Assembly (NCBI RefSeq): GCF_020524325.1
Contig: NZ_JAIVKY010000002.1
Coordinates: forward strand, 434,001 to 498,000
Length of the DNA: 64,000 bases
Direction: 5' to 3'
From: Sutcliffiella horikoshii
GTDB lineage: Bacteria; Bacillota; Bacilli; Bacillales; Bacillaceae_I
The notes under the pieces are model-generated. The model saw only the letters and a list, made by a program, of their open reading frames with translations, was not told where the DNA came from and did no database searches. Position numbers and translations under genes: made by a program. Shown piece after piece: positions 43,607 through 52,399 of this stretch (position 1 is its first letter; every line of letters starts with the position of its first letter).

Positions 43607-44692
43607 TCAATCAAACGTCAATCTGCTTACTGTATCAGCATCCAACTTCTTAATCACTTCAGCAATTAATTTAACCGCGTTCTCGTAGTCATCACGGTGC
43701 AGCATTGCTGCGTGAGAGTGGATGTAGCGTGTTGCGATTGTGATGGAAAGTGCCGGTACACCTTGAGCTGTCAGGTGGATGGCACCGGAATCTGTTCCGC
43801 CACCTGCAACAGAGTCAAACTGATATGGAATTTCCATTTCGTCAGCTACACCTGTAACAAAATCGCGTAAACCTTTGTGGGAGACCATGGATGCATCATA
43901 AAGGATGATTTGCGGGCCTTTCCCCATTTTGCTTAGTGCTTCTTTTTCCGTTACGCCTGGAGTGTCTCCAGCGATACCTACGTCCACACCGAATCCGATA
44001 TCAGGTTGGATTAGGTTTGCAGAGGTTTTCGCACCGCGAAGGCCAACTTCCTCTTGTACTGTACCTACTCCGTACACAACGTTTGGATGGTCTGCGTCTT
44101 TTAACTGCTTCATCACGTCAATGGCGATGGCACAGCCGATGCGGTTATCCCAAGCTTTTGCAAGAAGCATTTTTTCATTGTTCATTACTGTGAATTCGAA
44201 GTAAGGAACAACCTGGTCGCCAGGGCGTACTCCCCATTCTTGTGCTTCTTCACGGCTGGATGCACCGATATCAATGAACATGTCCTTGATGTCTACCGGT
44301 TTTTTGCGTGCTTCTGGAGGCAGGATATGTGGTGGTTTAGACCCGATCACACCTGTAACGTCACCTTTAGAAGTTACGATCGTTACACGTTGTGCCAACA
44401 TTACTTGCGACCACCAGCCGCCAACTGTTTGAAAGCGTAGGAATCCGCGATCGTCAATATGTGTAATCATGAAGCCCACTTCGTCCAAGTGACCTGCGAC
44501 CATTACTTTCGGTCCGTCCGCTTTTCCAACTTTTTTAGCAATTAAGCTTCCCAATCCGTCTGTGAATACCTCATCAGCGAAAGGCGTTATGTATTTTTTC
44601 ATTACGTCGCGTGGTTCTTTTTCGTTGCCGGGAATACCCTTAGCATCTGTTAGATCTTTCAACATTGTTAATGTTTCATCTAGCTTTGTCAT
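43607..44692 (-). CDS. ysdC: M42-family metallo-aminopeptidase YsdC
   Basis: A 361-residue co-catalytic zinc peptidase of the M42 (deblocking aminopeptidase/TET) family. The ligands fall in conserved blocks: [13 protein letters not shown] (His), [13 protein letters not shown] (bridging Asp), [14 protein letters not shown] (catalytic and ligand Glu), [12 protein letters not shown] (Asp) and [11 protein letters not shown] (His). Members form large cytoplasmic assemblies that trim peptides. It matches B. subtilis ysdC by family and position, between sspI and ysdB. Confidence 0.93.
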   Translation of the reverse strand: MTKLDETLTMLKDLTDAKGIPGNEKEPRDVMKKYITPFADEVFTDGLGSLIAKKVGKADGPKVMVAGHLDEVGFMITHIDDRGFLRFQTVGGWWSQVMLAQRVTIVTSKGDVTGVIGSKPPHILPPEARKKPVDIKDMFIDIGASSREEAQEWGVRPGDQVVPYFEFTVMNNEKMLLAKAWDNRIGCAIAIDVMKQLKDADHPNVVYGVGTVQEEVGLRGAKTSANLIQPDIGFGVDVGIAGDTPGVTEKEALSKMGKGPQIILYDASMVSHKGLRDFVTGVADEMEIPYQFDSVAGGGTDSGAIHLTAQGVPALSITIATRYIHSHAAMLHRDDYENAVKLIAEVIKKLDADTVSRLTFD

Positions 44693-44764
44693 GTATTTCG
44701 ACCCCCTTAATAAATATCAATCCAACAATTATTATACAGAAAACTCTTACTAATGTAAAAAGGA

Positions 44765-45256
44765 TTAGTAACCTTGCTGTTGCCTTTCGTGATTCACTTG
44801 GTTTTTTTCCAAGTACGCCTGCTCCACTTCGGTCCACTTAAAGCCAAGCATTTCACCTAATTGAATATAGGAATCCAGTAATAGATAGTAATTTTCTTCA
44901 GACAAATCGTCTTTAAAAGTAGAAACCAGCTGATATACTCTATTGAATTGCTCAGTTAGCGAGGCTGCCTCCTCCGCAAGCCCTCTAGAAGTTTCCGGAC
45001 CGTCATACCAAAAAGTCAATCCTAGGGATAAAATAAAATGCACTCCGTCCACATACTCTTCCAATATTACTTCGCGTGCTGCCGGTGGCTTTACACTCCA
45101 AAATTTAAAGCAACGAGTTTCATTCGCCAATTCTCCAAGCTCTACAAGCAAGGCCAATATCTTTTCTTCAACCAAATCTTCTTTCCGCAACCCATGTTGT
45201 GATTCGATTTTTGCATCAAGCTCTCTTTGCATGTCGTATAAACGTCTTAAATTCAA
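44765..45256 (-). CDS. Dimeric all-alpha dUTPase (MazG-like)
   Basis: A 163-residue all-helical nucleotide pyrophosphohydrolase of the dimeric dUTPase group. The metal-binding helices are visible as KILALLVELGELANETRCFKFW and the downstream EEYVDGVHFILSLG, which matches the ExxE...ExxD pattern of MazG-like enzymes. It would convert dUTP to dUMP, keeping uracil out of DNA and feeding thymidylate synthesis. It lies divergent from ysdB, with 114 bp between the starts. It is unrelated to the trimeric dUTPases of B. subtilis prophages. Confidence 0.87.
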   Translation of the reverse strand: MNLRRLYDMQRELDAKIESQHGLRKEDLVEEKILALLVELGELANETRCFKFWSVKPPAAREVILEEYVDGVHFILSLGLTFWYDGPETSRGLAEEAASLTEQFNRVYQLVSTFKDDLSEENYYLLLDSYIQLGEMLGFKWTEVEQAYLEKNQVNHERQQQGY

Positions 45257-45293
45257 AAATATCGCCTTCTTTTTAAAAAAATTTATAAAAAAA

Positions 45294-45320
45294 TGAAACC
45301 TTTTGATACCTACACCCGTA
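45294..45320 (+). promoter_or_regulatory. Sigma-W promoter of ysdB
   Basis: TGAAAC (45294-45299) and CGTATA (starting 45317) are separated by 17 bp, closely matching the sigma-W pattern TGAAAC-N16-CGTA. It lies about 50 bp before ysdB, a known sigma-W regulon member in B. subtilis. Confidence 0.82.
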
Positions 45321-45370
45321 TATAAGGTATTTTATAACACAAACTGTATTTTTGCGAAGGAGTAGCAAAT

Positions 45371-45763
45371 ATGTTTATGATTCTCATTCGTCTTGCTTTA
45401 CTTGCACTTTTTGCTTTTATTATTTATTCCATTTTCAAGTATCTCCTGAATCCGAAAAGGAAGCTCGAGATTGCGCATGAACAGAAGAACTTCTATCTTC
45501 TAGATCAGAAAAGCAATGTACGGAAAAACTTTCTTCTGACCTACAAAGGGGTCATGTTTGAAGGGGAAAAATATTTGGGGACGACTGACAGAGCGTTCGA
45601 GGTCATTTCCATTTTCATCTGGCCGAAGAACCCCGAAAAGTTGCAAGGATTAAAAAAGCATGACTTTGAATTTATTCAAAAAGAGGTACGAAAGCAATAC
45701 CCAGATGCTTTAATTGATTGGAAAAGTCCCATAAAAGAGTTTTTAAAAGATGAAAGAGGATAA
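45371..45763 (+). CDS. ysdB: Sigma-W pathway protein YsdB
   Basis: A 130-residue protein with one N-terminal membrane helix (about residues 3-22) followed by a basic cytoplasmic domain (NPKRKLEIAHEQKNFYLLDQ, KGVMFEGEKYLGTTDRAFEV). In B. subtilis YsdB belongs to the sigma-W envelope-stress regulon and influences it; the molecular role is unclear. The strong sigma-W-type promoter upstream supports the same control here. A hairpin overlapping the last codons (45754-45790) probably ends the message. Confidence 0.92.
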   Translation: MFMILIRLALLALFAFIIYSIFKYLLNPKRKLEIAHEQKNFYLLDQKSNVRKNFLLTYKGVMFEGEKYLGTTDRAFEVISIFIWPKNPEKLQGLKKHDFEFIQKEVRKQYPDALIDWKSPIKEFLKDERG

Positions 45764-45790
45764 CGCTTCTTGGAGTTATCCTCTTCTGTA
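45754..45790 (+). terminator. Hairpin at the end of ysdB
   Basis: AGAGGATAAC and GTTATCCTCTT form a 10-bp stem whose 5' arm contains the ysdB stop codon. The T tract is short. Confidence 0.6.
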
Positions 45791-45858
45791 CAAAATCATC
45801 CTCACCTTAATACACTTCATTAAGGACTTGTGCCAAAAGGGTACCTTTAATACTTTTA

Positions 45859-46395
45859 CTAGTCTTTCATACGGGTAATTACCTCATCTTTCACCTTCTC
45901 ACACCACTCTATATACATTTTTGCATACATGATCCCATATTCAGAAGTGGCAAAATCTCCTATCATACCAATAGAATTTTCCAGATGTTCTTTTTGCCAT
46001 GCCAAGGTACCATCTAAAACTTGTTTCTCCCTCGAGATGATGGAATCTAGCAGCGTGAGAATTTCCTTTTTTGTAAGGAGATGAAAAGCGCTTGCCTTTA
46101 TAAGAAATTCATCCTTAATCTTCGCTGGCTTGTGAGCTTCGTCTACTAGCCACTCCACCAACATTTTCTTGCCTTGGTTTGTAATGGAGTACATCTTCTT
46201 ATTAGGAGTTCCTTCTTGATAAATAAACTCCGACTCGATTAGCTCGTCCTTCTCCATTTTGTTTAACTCCGTATAAATTTGAGAGTGAGTGGAACTCCAA
46301 AAATATATCATTTTTTCTTTAAATGTTTTATATATTTCGTAACCAGTCTGTGGATGTTGTGAGAGTAGACCAAGCAATGCATATTTTAAACTCAT
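45859..46395 (-). CDS. PadR-family transcriptional regulator
   Basis: A 178-residue PadR-type repressor. The N-terminal winged helix (SLKYALLGLLSQHPQTGYEIYKTF...QIYTELNKMEKDELIESEF, wing NKKMYSITNQGKKML) is followed by a C-terminal helical dimer domain (about residues 90-175). It is divergent from the MFS efflux gene. A palindrome matching the PadR pattern ATGT-N8-ACAT lies in front of that gene at 46480-46499, so it likely represses the efflux operon. The inducer is unknown. Confidence 0.88.
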   Translation of the reverse strand: MSLKYALLGLLSQHPQTGYEIYKTFKEKMIYFWSSTHSQIYTELNKMEKDELIESEFIYQEGTPNKKMYSITNQGKKMLVEWLVDEAHKPAKIKDEFLIKASAFHLLTKKEILTLLDSIISREKQVLDGTLAWQKEHLENSIGMIGDFATSEYGIMYAKMYIEWCEKVKDEVITRMKD

Positions 46396-46479
46396 GTAAC
46401 ATCCTCCTTTCCATCTATGAACAGTTTGTTACAGATACCTGTGATGTATTGTGTAAATCCAAAGTCCCCTTTATGATTA

Positions 46480-46499
46480 ATATGTCAATAATGACATAT
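46480..46499. promoter_or_regulatory. Putative PadR operator
   Basis: A perfect palindrome ATATGTCA-N4-TGACATAT contains ATGT-N8-ACAT, the core known for PadR sites. It lies just downstream of a TATGAT -10 box (about 46471) and 23 bp before the MFS start. Confidence 0.65.
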
Positions 46500-46522
46500 A
46501 GCTGTTTTGAAGGAGGTGACAT

Positions 46523-47704
46523 ATGAATAAACGTATCGTATTACTCATGATGATACAAGTCTTTATATATTTAGGATTTGGAATAATAATTCCTGTCATA
46601 CCAGAGATTGTTAGCAAGCTAGACACAACCTCGGTTCACTTAGGGGGGCTCCTGGCAATCTATTCCCTTTCCTCATTTATCACAGCACCTTTCTGGGGAG
46701 GTCTGTCCGATCGATTTGGAAGAAAAAGCATGATGCTTATAGGATTAATGGGCTATTCTTTATCCTTTATCCTATTCGGATTATTCCTTAATAGCTTAGC
46801 CGGACTTTACGCATCAAGGGTATTGGGTGGAATATTTTCAGGTGCCCTGTATTCTGCGACCATATCCTATGTGGCCGACAATACAAATGAAGATAACCGA
46901 ACAAAATACATGGGGTTTATCGGGATCAGTATTGGGGTTGGCTTTATTTTGGGCCCATCAATTGGAGGGTTTCTCAGCACCCTTAGTCTGACAGCTCCTT
47001 TTTATACCTCAGCTGGCCTGCTTCTTCTCCTATTTATTCTCACATGGCGGTTTCTCCCAGATTCAATAAGAAAAGGAGAAAACGCTATGAAGCATAGATT
47101 ACTGTCCAAGAAGCAATGGGGGATGCTTCGCAGTAATCAAATGATTGCCTTATTAAGCTTTACCTTCATTGCTACCTTATTGATGGCAGGACTTGAGTCT
47201 ACCTTCCAACTTTTTGAAATCAAGAATATTGGTATCACGCCTGTTCAGATAGGACTTTTATTTATGATTAGCGGTTTCGCTGATGCCATCGTCCAAGGCG
47301 CAATCATTCCATTTATAAAGCGTGGACAGGAGGCTAGGTGGATCATTGCAGGGCAAATAGCATCCGGTGCAGCTTTATTATTAATCCCCTTTACCCAAGA
47401 GCTTTGGATAGCTGGGGCAGCATTAGCCTTGTTCTCGGCCGGTAACGCACTCGTGCGCACGTGCACCATTTCCTTGATTACCCTGCAGGCTGAACATCAA
47501 CAAGGTCTGGCTTCGGGTATCAGTTACTCCTTGGACAGTCTCGGTAGAATTATTGGACCATTAGCTTTTACATTCCTATTGGACATACATGCTGTCACGA
47601 CATTCATTGTGTTAAGCTTCATCACGTTTTTCAGTATTATACTCATGGTTTATTTTGAGAATATACGCTCAGCACATACAAACATGATACCTCAAAATGA
47701 TTAA
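46523..47704 (+). CDS. MFS efflux transporter (DHA1 type)
   Basis: A 393-residue protein with 12 hydrophobic segments. Motif A, GGLSDRFGRK, is at 59-68 between helices 2 and 3. The antiporter motif C in helix 5 is SIGVGFILGPSIGG, which marks a drug:H+ antiporter of the NorA/MdtG/Bmr type. A GGAGGTGAC site overlaps the region just before the ATG. It is the first gene of a four-gene plus-strand unit (MFS, YisL-like, microprotein, ABC1 kinase) under the divergent PadR regulator. The substrates cannot be told from sequence. Confidence 0.88.
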   Translation: MNKRIVLLMMIQVFIYLGFGIIIPVIPEIVSKLDTTSVHLGGLLAIYSLSSFITAPFWGGLSDRFGRKSMMLIGLMGYSLSFILFGLFLNSLAGLYASRVLGGIFSGALYSATISYVADNTNEDNRTKYMGFIGISIGVGFILGPSIGGFLSTLSLTAPFYTSAGLLLLLFILTWRFLPDSIRKGENAMKHRLLSKKQWGMLRSNQMIALLSFTFIATLLMAGLESTFQLFEIKNIGITPVQIGLLFMISGFADAIVQGAIIPFIKRGQEARWIIAGQIASGAALLLIPFTQELWIAGAALALFSAGNALVRTCTISLITLQAEHQQGLASGISYSLDSLGRIIGPLAFTFLLDIHAVTTFIVLSFITFFSIILMVYFENIRSAHTNMIPQND

Positions 47705-47721
47705 CAAAGGAGAAATTTACG

Positions 47722-48057
47722 ATGTTTCAAACTCTATATTCCATTCATGCCAGTGTTTGGCTGTTACTTGTCATAAGTTTTTTTATCACCTATTTTATTA
47801 ACAAAAAGAAAATAGCTCACATGGTTTTGCGACTTTTTTACATTGTGATGTTGGGTACTGGTATTTCGATGCTCCATTTAATGGGATATCCCTTCAACTA
47901 TACTCTAAAAGGTTTACTGGCTGTTACCTTAGTGTCCCTAATGGAAATTCTTCTTGTAAGGAGAAAGAAGGAAAAGAAAAATGGAGGAATCTTACTTCTA
48001 TTATTCTTGGTACTATCCCTTGTGCTTCTTATGGGGTTTAACGTGGTAACTTTTTGA
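47722..48057 (+). CDS. YisL family (UPF0344/DUF1516) membrane protein
   Basis: A 111-residue protein with four hydrophobic segments and basic loops (KKKIAHMVLRLFYIVMLGTGISML, LVRRKKEKKNG). The IxHxxLRLLYI-type segment and the overall layout are those of YisL proteins, whose function is unknown. It lies 17 bp after the MFS gene, with GGAG before the ATG, and its stop overlaps the start of the next small frame by one base. Confidence 0.8.
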   Translation: MFQTLYSIHASVWLLLVISFFITYFINKKKIAHMVLRLFYIVMLGTGISMLHLMGYPFNYTLKGLLAVTLVSLMEILLVRRKKEKKNGGILLLLFLVLSLVLLMGFNVVTF

Positions 48058-48134
48058 TGAGTAAGAAACATTATCTTTTGATAGTTTTTCTTTTCATTGC
48101 CATTTGGGCATTAATTGTATTCACTAAACAATAA
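48057..48134 (+). CDS. Putative 25-residue single-pass membrane microprotein
   Basis: An ATG overlapping the TGA of the YisL-like gene (TGATG) opens 25 codons. The product begins MSKKHYLLIVFLFIAIW and ends ALIVFTKQ, giving a short basic N-terminus and one membrane helix. The overlap suggests translational coupling. It fills the gap exactly up to the ABC1 kinase gene, 12 bp further on. No family is recognised; it is supported by position and hydrophobicity only. Confidence 0.45.
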   Translation: MSKKHYLLIVFLFIAIWALIVFTKQ

Positions 48135-48146
48135 AAGAGTGATTGG

Positions 48147-49739
48147 ATGATAGTAATACACCTAAGAAGATTGATACAAATATTGAATTCCATTTGGAAA
48201 TCGAGAGTTTTCCAAACTTATCAGGGTAAAGAAATTTTAAATGGTAACCTATTGCGCACCCAGCTACAGACTCTTGGCCCTACTTTCATTAAGCTAGGTC
48301 AATTTTTAAGTACTAGAGATGACCTGTTTACAGATGAGGTTCTTCGTGAATTAGAAAAACTACAAGATCAAGGGGACGCACTACCTTTTGGTGAAATAGA
48401 ACATCTATTAGAAAGTGAATGGAAACTACCCATATCTACCGTTCTTAGAGAAATATTTGAACAACCTCTTGGGAATGCTTCCATTGGTCAGGTATACAAA
48501 GCTGTCCTCATTTCTGGAGAGACGGTAGCAATAAAGGTACAGAAATCTAGTGTTGAAAAACAAATTCAGCAGGATCTCACTCTTATTACCTTATTGGCCA
48601 AGAAATTGGATAACTGGCTATCCCCTACGATTTTGTATTCGGACATTGTGAGAGAATTTGCCGTTTCCCTACAAAAGGAATTAGATTTTGAACAAGAGAT
48701 GGTCCATATGCAATCTTTCGCCAGATATAATAAAAGTTCAAACATTCTAGTTCCTAAAGTATATAGAAATTTGTCTACAAAAAAAGTGCTTGTTATGGAA
48801 TACATGCAAGGTGAAAAGGTTACGCATCATCAGTTTTCCAGTCAAGCCCAGAAGAGGGAATTCGCTAACCGGTTTGCTAGTCACTTATTTTGTCAAATAT
48901 TTGTAGACGGTTATTTTCATGCTGATCCTCATCCCGGAAATGTCCTTATATTAGGCAATGACCTCATATACTTAGATTTCGGGAACATAGGTAAAGTCTA
49001 TGGCCCTACAAGAAAGTGGATGGGAAAACTCTTTTTCCATTTAACAAATGAAAATTTTGAACACCTTGCTGAAATTTTAGCAGAAGACATGCATCTTGAT
49101 GCAAAAACTAAAAAGAAATTAGTATATGATCTTTCTGTATTCTCAGATAACTATGTAAACTCTCCTGTAAAAAGCGTAAAATTAGGAGAAGTACTATTTG
49201 ATTTAATCAAACTTATGAAAGAATATGACTTATATGTGCCAAGTGAAATGATGGTGGTTGGTAGCGCACTACTAAAAGCTGAGAGAACAATTGCCCTTCT
49301 CGATCCTGAATTAACACTTGCTAGCCTCATTAAAAATACAGGAATAGAAATGTTAAAAGAAAGATATCAACCTAATTCATTGATTAAAGAGGTCAAGGTA
49401 AAGGAGATGGAATGGCTTGAGGCGCTTCAAGACATCCCTAATCATGTCAATAAGGCATTGAAGAATATAGCCACAGGTACTACACCTATCACTATTGATT
49501 TACAAAGTGACAAGCTTTTAGACAGAAAAATTGATAGAATGGTTAATCTCATTACCTTCAGTATAGTGTTGCTTAGTTTTAGCATTATTTCGACTGGTAT
49601 AATTCTCAGTCTAAAAGTCACAAACAATTCCATCATATCTAGTGACCATGCAGCAACTCTCGGTGTTACGTCCAGCTTAGTCGTTACGGTTGTTTTCATC
49701 GGCATATTAATTTCTTTAGTAAAAAAGAAAATTAAGTAA
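48147..49739 (+). CDS. ABC1/UbiB-family atypical kinase
   Basis: A 530-residue ABC1 (UbiB/Coq8-like) protein. The family-specific KxGQ motif is at 49-52 in FIKLGQFLSTRDDL. The nucleotide-binding lysine is K130 in VAIKVQ. The helix ELDFEQEMVHMQSFAR, the catalytic loop YFHADPHPGNVLI and the metal motif YLDFGNIG are all present, and two membrane helices end the protein (about 468-490 and 505-525). Related proteins affect isoprenoid quinone supply through ATPase activity; its place in an efflux operon is unusual and the role unknown. The gene is visibly more AT-rich than its neighbours. Confidence 0.88.
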   Translation: MIVIHLRRLIQILNSIWKSRVFQTYQGKEILNGNLLRTQLQTLGPTFIKLGQFLSTRDDLFTDEVLRELEKLQDQGDALPFGEIEHLLESEWKLPISTVLREIFEQPLGNASIGQVYKAVLISGETVAIKVQKSSVEKQIQQDLTLITLLAKKLDNWLSPTILYSDIVREFAVSLQKELDFEQEMVHMQSFARYNKSSNILVPKVYRNLSTKKVLVMEYMQGEKVTHHQFSSQAQKREFANRFASHLFCQIFVDGYFHADPHPGNVLILGNDLIYLDFGNIGKVYGPTRKWMGKLFFHLTNENFEHLAEILAEDMHLDAKTKKKLVYDLSVFSDNYVNSPVKSVKLGEVLFDLIKLMKEYDLYVPSEMMVVGSALLKAERTIALLDPELTLASLIKNTGIEMLKERYQPNSLIKEVKVKEMEWLEALQDIPNHVNKALKNIATGTTPITIDLQSDKLLDRKIDRMVNLITFSIVLLSFSIISTGIILSLKVTNNSIISSDHAATLGVTSSLVVTVVFIGILISLVKKKIK

Positions 49740-49747
49740 AAAAAACA

Positions 49748-49776
49748 CATAAAAAGGGCATCATAGTATGCTCTTT
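49748..49776 (+). terminator. Terminator of the efflux/ABC1 operon
   Basis: AAAAAGGGCAT/ATGCTCTTTTT arms around a short loop are followed by T residues, 9 bp past the ABC1 kinase stop. Confidence 0.85.
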
Positions 49777-50087
49777 TTCTACATACTTAAAGATATTCGT
49801 CTACGTTGTAAAATTTATATCTTCAACAATCTGGCCATGATTGCTGAAGAAGTTTTACTAGACAATTTCATTATAAAACCAGTATCCTCAAATAGAATCT
49901 ACGACTAGATACTCGCTATAGGATCATGAGAAACGTTCTATAGTAAAATCAAAATCTCTATGTACCTTTGAAAGTTCCACTTTGGTCCCTCAAATCTTTT
50001 TACACAGTACAACTATGTTGATAACCCCTTTAGCTAAGACAGCCTCCTTTATTCCTGGTTTTCAAACAGAGTTTAAATTCAAATAAA
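49777..50087. other. Intergenic region without recognised features
   Basis: About 310 AT-rich bases between two terminators. I find no ORF with a ribosome-binding site, no repeat shared with the rest of the window and no structured RNA. It may be decayed sequence at the border of the accessory operon. Confidence 0.4.
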
Positions 50088-50128
50088 AAAGCCTATTATC
50101 CGCACCCTGCAGGTAGTAGGCTTTTTAA
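50088..50128 (-). terminator. Intrinsic terminator, probably of the TVP38 gene
   Basis: AAAAAGCCTA/TAGGCTTTTT arms are flanked by A and T runs on both sides, so it could act in both directions. Confidence 0.75.
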
Positions 50129-50233
50129 ATTAAAGAACTTTTTTAGTAAGTAATCGGATATCCATCATTATTTAAGTTCAGTCTATTTACCCCATCTTTT
50201 ATCCATAATAACCATTAATACTGTAAATAAGCG

Positions 50234-50821
50234 TTAACCTCTTTTATATTGCTTTTCTTTATGAAAGAATTGTTCCCACTTCATGACAACGACTTTTTGT
50301 CTCATTACCAACATAAGAAGCAACAGTCCTATAAGCACAGCAACCATGGCAGTTGGAGAAAATTCCGTGATAAATTGGCCAAATACGGTATAGATTATGG
50401 CGAGAGGAATATTAGTCAGGAGAGAAGCTTTTGCATAGTGAGAAAAGCTTTTTGTCGTTTCAATCAAGCAGAGAGAAAGTAAGTGGAAATGGATGAATGG
50501 GATCAGACGCATGACAGTGATCTGTCCAACGGAAAAGTTTGCCCGATTGCCAAAGAACCTTTCTTTCATTCTTAAAATTTTCCCGAATATGCTAGGAAAC
50601 TGCTGATATAAAAAGTAGAAAAATAAACTGGATAATGTTAAGCCTGCCATTGAGTAGATGCTGCCGATTACTCCGCCAAACAGGGCTCCACCGGCAATGC
50701 AGATGATGACTACCGGAATAAACAAAACTTGTCTTAATATATGGAAAAGTATAAAACCAAGAGAAGCCAGCCACCAGTGACTTTCAATCATGACAAAGAG
50801 TACGTTCAATTTTTCGTCCAT
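50234..50821 (-). CDS. TVP38/TMEM64 (DedA-like, SNARE-associated) membrane protein
   Basis: A 195-residue membrane protein with about five hydrophobic segments. The VTT-domain landmarks are visible: RQVLFIPVVIICIAGGALFGGVIGSIYSMAGLTLSS near the N-terminus, and later a re-entrant-type segment with VMRLIPFIHFHLLSLCLI. Proteins of this family act in lipid scrambling or transport and in envelope stress. A GGAGGCAAG site lies before the ATG. It sits between the accessory operon and the ysdA-like gene. Confidence 0.82.
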   Translation of the reverse strand: MDEKLNVLFVMIESHWWLASLGFILFHILRQVLFIPVVIICIAGGALFGGVIGSIYSMAGLTLSSLFFYFLYQQFPSIFGKILRMKERFFGNRANFSVGQITVMRLIPFIHFHLLSLCLIETTKSFSHYAKASLLTNIPLAIIYTVFGQFITEFSPTAMVAVLIGLLLLMLVMRQKVVVMKWEQFFHKEKQYKRG

Positions 50822-50884
50822 TTGGCTTGCCTCCTAGTTTTAATATTAAAGCTTATTCAACTATCAATATTTTATGTTAACTTA

Positions 50885-51148
50885 TCAGGCTATGAGAAAA
50901 TACCCCCAGAACCCGATATGTAAGAATGTGATGAATGGTAGACCTATCCGGAATAACAGGCGCTTTGTTTTATGACGAAAGGTTTGCATCCCCATCCACG
51001 TCCCAAGTGCACCGCCAAGCATGGCAATTCCCCATAGATGTAATTCAGGTATTCTCCAGCGATGTTCAATGGCTTTTTGTTTATCTACTTTCATAATAAT
51101 GAAGCCTACAATGTTTATAAAGATATAATAACCGACGAGTACTTCCAT
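50885..51148 (-). CDS. ysdA: DUF1294 membrane protein YsdA
   Basis: An 87-residue membrane protein of the DUF1294 family with three hydrophobic segments and the conserved block KVDKQKAIEHRWRIPELHLWGIAMLGGALGTWMGMQTFRHKTKR. The ATG at 51148 is chosen because GGAGG lies 5 nt upstream; another ATG one codon earlier is too close and a GTG frame extends further up. B. subtilis YsdA lies at the same place, after rplT. The function is unknown. Confidence 0.88.
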   Translation of the reverse strand: MEVLVGYYIFINIVGFIIMKVDKQKAIEHRWRIPELHLWGIAMLGGALGTWMGMQTFRHKTKRLLFRIGLPFITFLHIGFWGYFLIA

Positions 51149-51228
51149 CATATCCTCCGACGTTCGAATGTGTGCACACATTTTGTATGTAGACTGAACT
51201 ATCTATCAGTCTCAACTTATTTTATCAA

Positions 51229-51267
51229 AACACAAAAGAGGCTACCAAATTGTTAGCCTCTTTTGTT
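51229..51267 (-). terminator. Terminator of the infC-rpmI-rplT operon
   Basis: ACAAAAGAGGCTA and TAGCCTCTTTTGT form a 13-bp stem with T residues after it on the minus strand, 8 bp past the rplT stop. Confidence 0.92.
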
Positions 51268-51274
51268 TGGGTAA

Positions 51275-51634
51275 TTATTTATTTAAGCTGTTTTTCGCAG
51301 CAGTTGCCAATTCAGCAAATGCTTTTTCGTCGCTAACTGCTAGCTCAGCTAACATTTTGCGGTTTACTTCGATTCCAGCTACTTTCAAACCGTGCATTAG
51401 ACGGCTGTAAGAAAGACCGTTCATGCGAGCCGCTGCGTTGATACGAGCGATCCAAAGCTTACGGAAGTCGCGCTTTTTCTGGCGACGATCGCGATAAGCG
51501 TACATTAGGGATTTCATTACTTGTTGGTTAGCTACTTTATATAAAGTGTGTTTAGAACCGTAATAACCTTTGGCTAATTTAATGACTTTTTTACGACGTT
51601 GGCGTGTTACTGTACCGCCTTTAACTCTTGGCAT
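51275..51634 (-). CDS. rplT: 50S ribosomal protein L20
   Basis: An assembly protein of the large subunit that binds 23S rRNA and, in Bacillus, represses its own operon through the leader RNA. The 119-residue basic protein starts [31 protein letters not shown], the RNA-binding arm, and ends with the globular domain ([31 protein letters not shown]). It is the last gene of infC-rpmI-rplT, 24 bp after rpmI, with GGAGGT before the ATG. Confidence 0.98.
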   Translation of the reverse strand: MPRVKGGTVTRQRRKKVIKLAKGYYGSKHTLYKVANQQVMKSLMYAYRDRRQKKRDFRKLWIARINAAARMNGLSYSRLMHGLKVAGIEVNRKMLAELAVSDEKAFAELATAAKNSLNK

Positions 51635-51658
51635 TATGAATACCTCCTATAAAAAATA

Positions 51659-51859
51659 TTATCTTAAGTTGTCTAACATGTGACGGATGCGTTTGAAATC
51701 ACCTTTGCTGACCATAGCTGATTTACGCAATTTACGCTTTTGCTTTTGAGACTTGTTAGCGAATAAGTGACTTGTGTATGCGTGAGAACGCTTTAAGCTA
51801 CCAGATCCAGTTTTCTTGAATCTTTTCGCTGATCCGCGATGAGTTTTCATTTTAGGCAT
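51659..51859 (-). CDS. rpmI: 50S ribosomal protein L35
   Basis: A 66-residue very basic ribosomal protein ([20 protein letters not shown]). It lies between infC (21 bp upstream) and rplT, the invariant order of this operon. A GAGGAGG-type site precedes the ATG. Confidence 0.97.
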   Translation of the reverse strand: MPKMKTHRGSAKRFKKTGSGSLKRSHAYTSHLFANKSQKQKRKLRKSAMVSKGDFKRIRHMLDNLR

Positions 51860-51880
51860 TGGAGTTCCTCCTCATATGAA

Positions 51881-52399
51881 TTACTTTTCGTTTTTAGGTG
51901 CCAAAATTAAGAACATGCTACGTCCATCCATTTTAGGATGGGACTCAACTGTTGATACTTCTGCACATGCAGCAGAGAAACGATCTAGCACACGCTGACC
52001 AATTTCTTTATGTGTAATCGCACGTCCTTTGAATCGGATCGATGCTTTTACTTTGTCTCCTTTTTCAAGGAATTTGATTGCATTGCGAAGCTTCGTGTTG
52101 AAGTCATGCTCATCAATTGTAGGGCTTAAACGAACTTCCTTTAAGCTGATTACTTTTTGGTTTTTACGCGCTTCTTTTTCTTTCTTCTGTTGCTCGAAAC
52201 GGAACTTTCCGTAGTCCATAATTCGGCATACAGGAGGTTTCGCATTAGGCGCAACCATTACTAAGTCAAGGTTAGCACGTGCTGCTATTTCTAGAGCTTC
52301 GACTTTTGACTTAATTCCTAGCTGGTCTCCATTTTGACCGATTAGACGTACTTCACGGGCACGAATGCCATCGTTTACCATCATGTCCTTGCTAATAAT
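51881..52399 (-). CDS. infC: Translation initiation factor IF-3 (ATT start)
   Basis: IF-3 binds the 30S subunit and checks the start codon. The protein (172 residues) begins with [19 protein letters not shown] and contains the linker and C-domain blocks [30 protein letters not shown] and [14 protein letters not shown]. No ATG, GTG or TTG fits; GGAGGTGG at 52403-52410 points to the ATT at 52397-52399, and infC uses an AUU start in B. subtilis and E. coli. IF-3 discriminates against this codon, giving autoregulation. A longer upstream frame into the leader RNA is not coding. The L20 leader RNA lies upstream. Confidence 0.96.
   Translation of the reverse strand: MISKDMMVNDGIRAREVRLIGQNGDQLGIKSKVEALEIAARANLDLVMVAPNAKPPVCRIMDYGKFRFEQQKKEKEARKNQKVISLKEVRLSPTIDEHDFNTKLRNAIKFLEKGDKVKASIRFKGRAITHKEIGQRVLDRFSAACAEVSTVESHPKMDGRSMFLILAPKNEK

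Noticed and set aside
49777-50087. Possible decayed gene or small RNA
   Set aside because: No frame, promoter-terminator pair or similarity to known families could be supported by eye; only noted as an empty gap.
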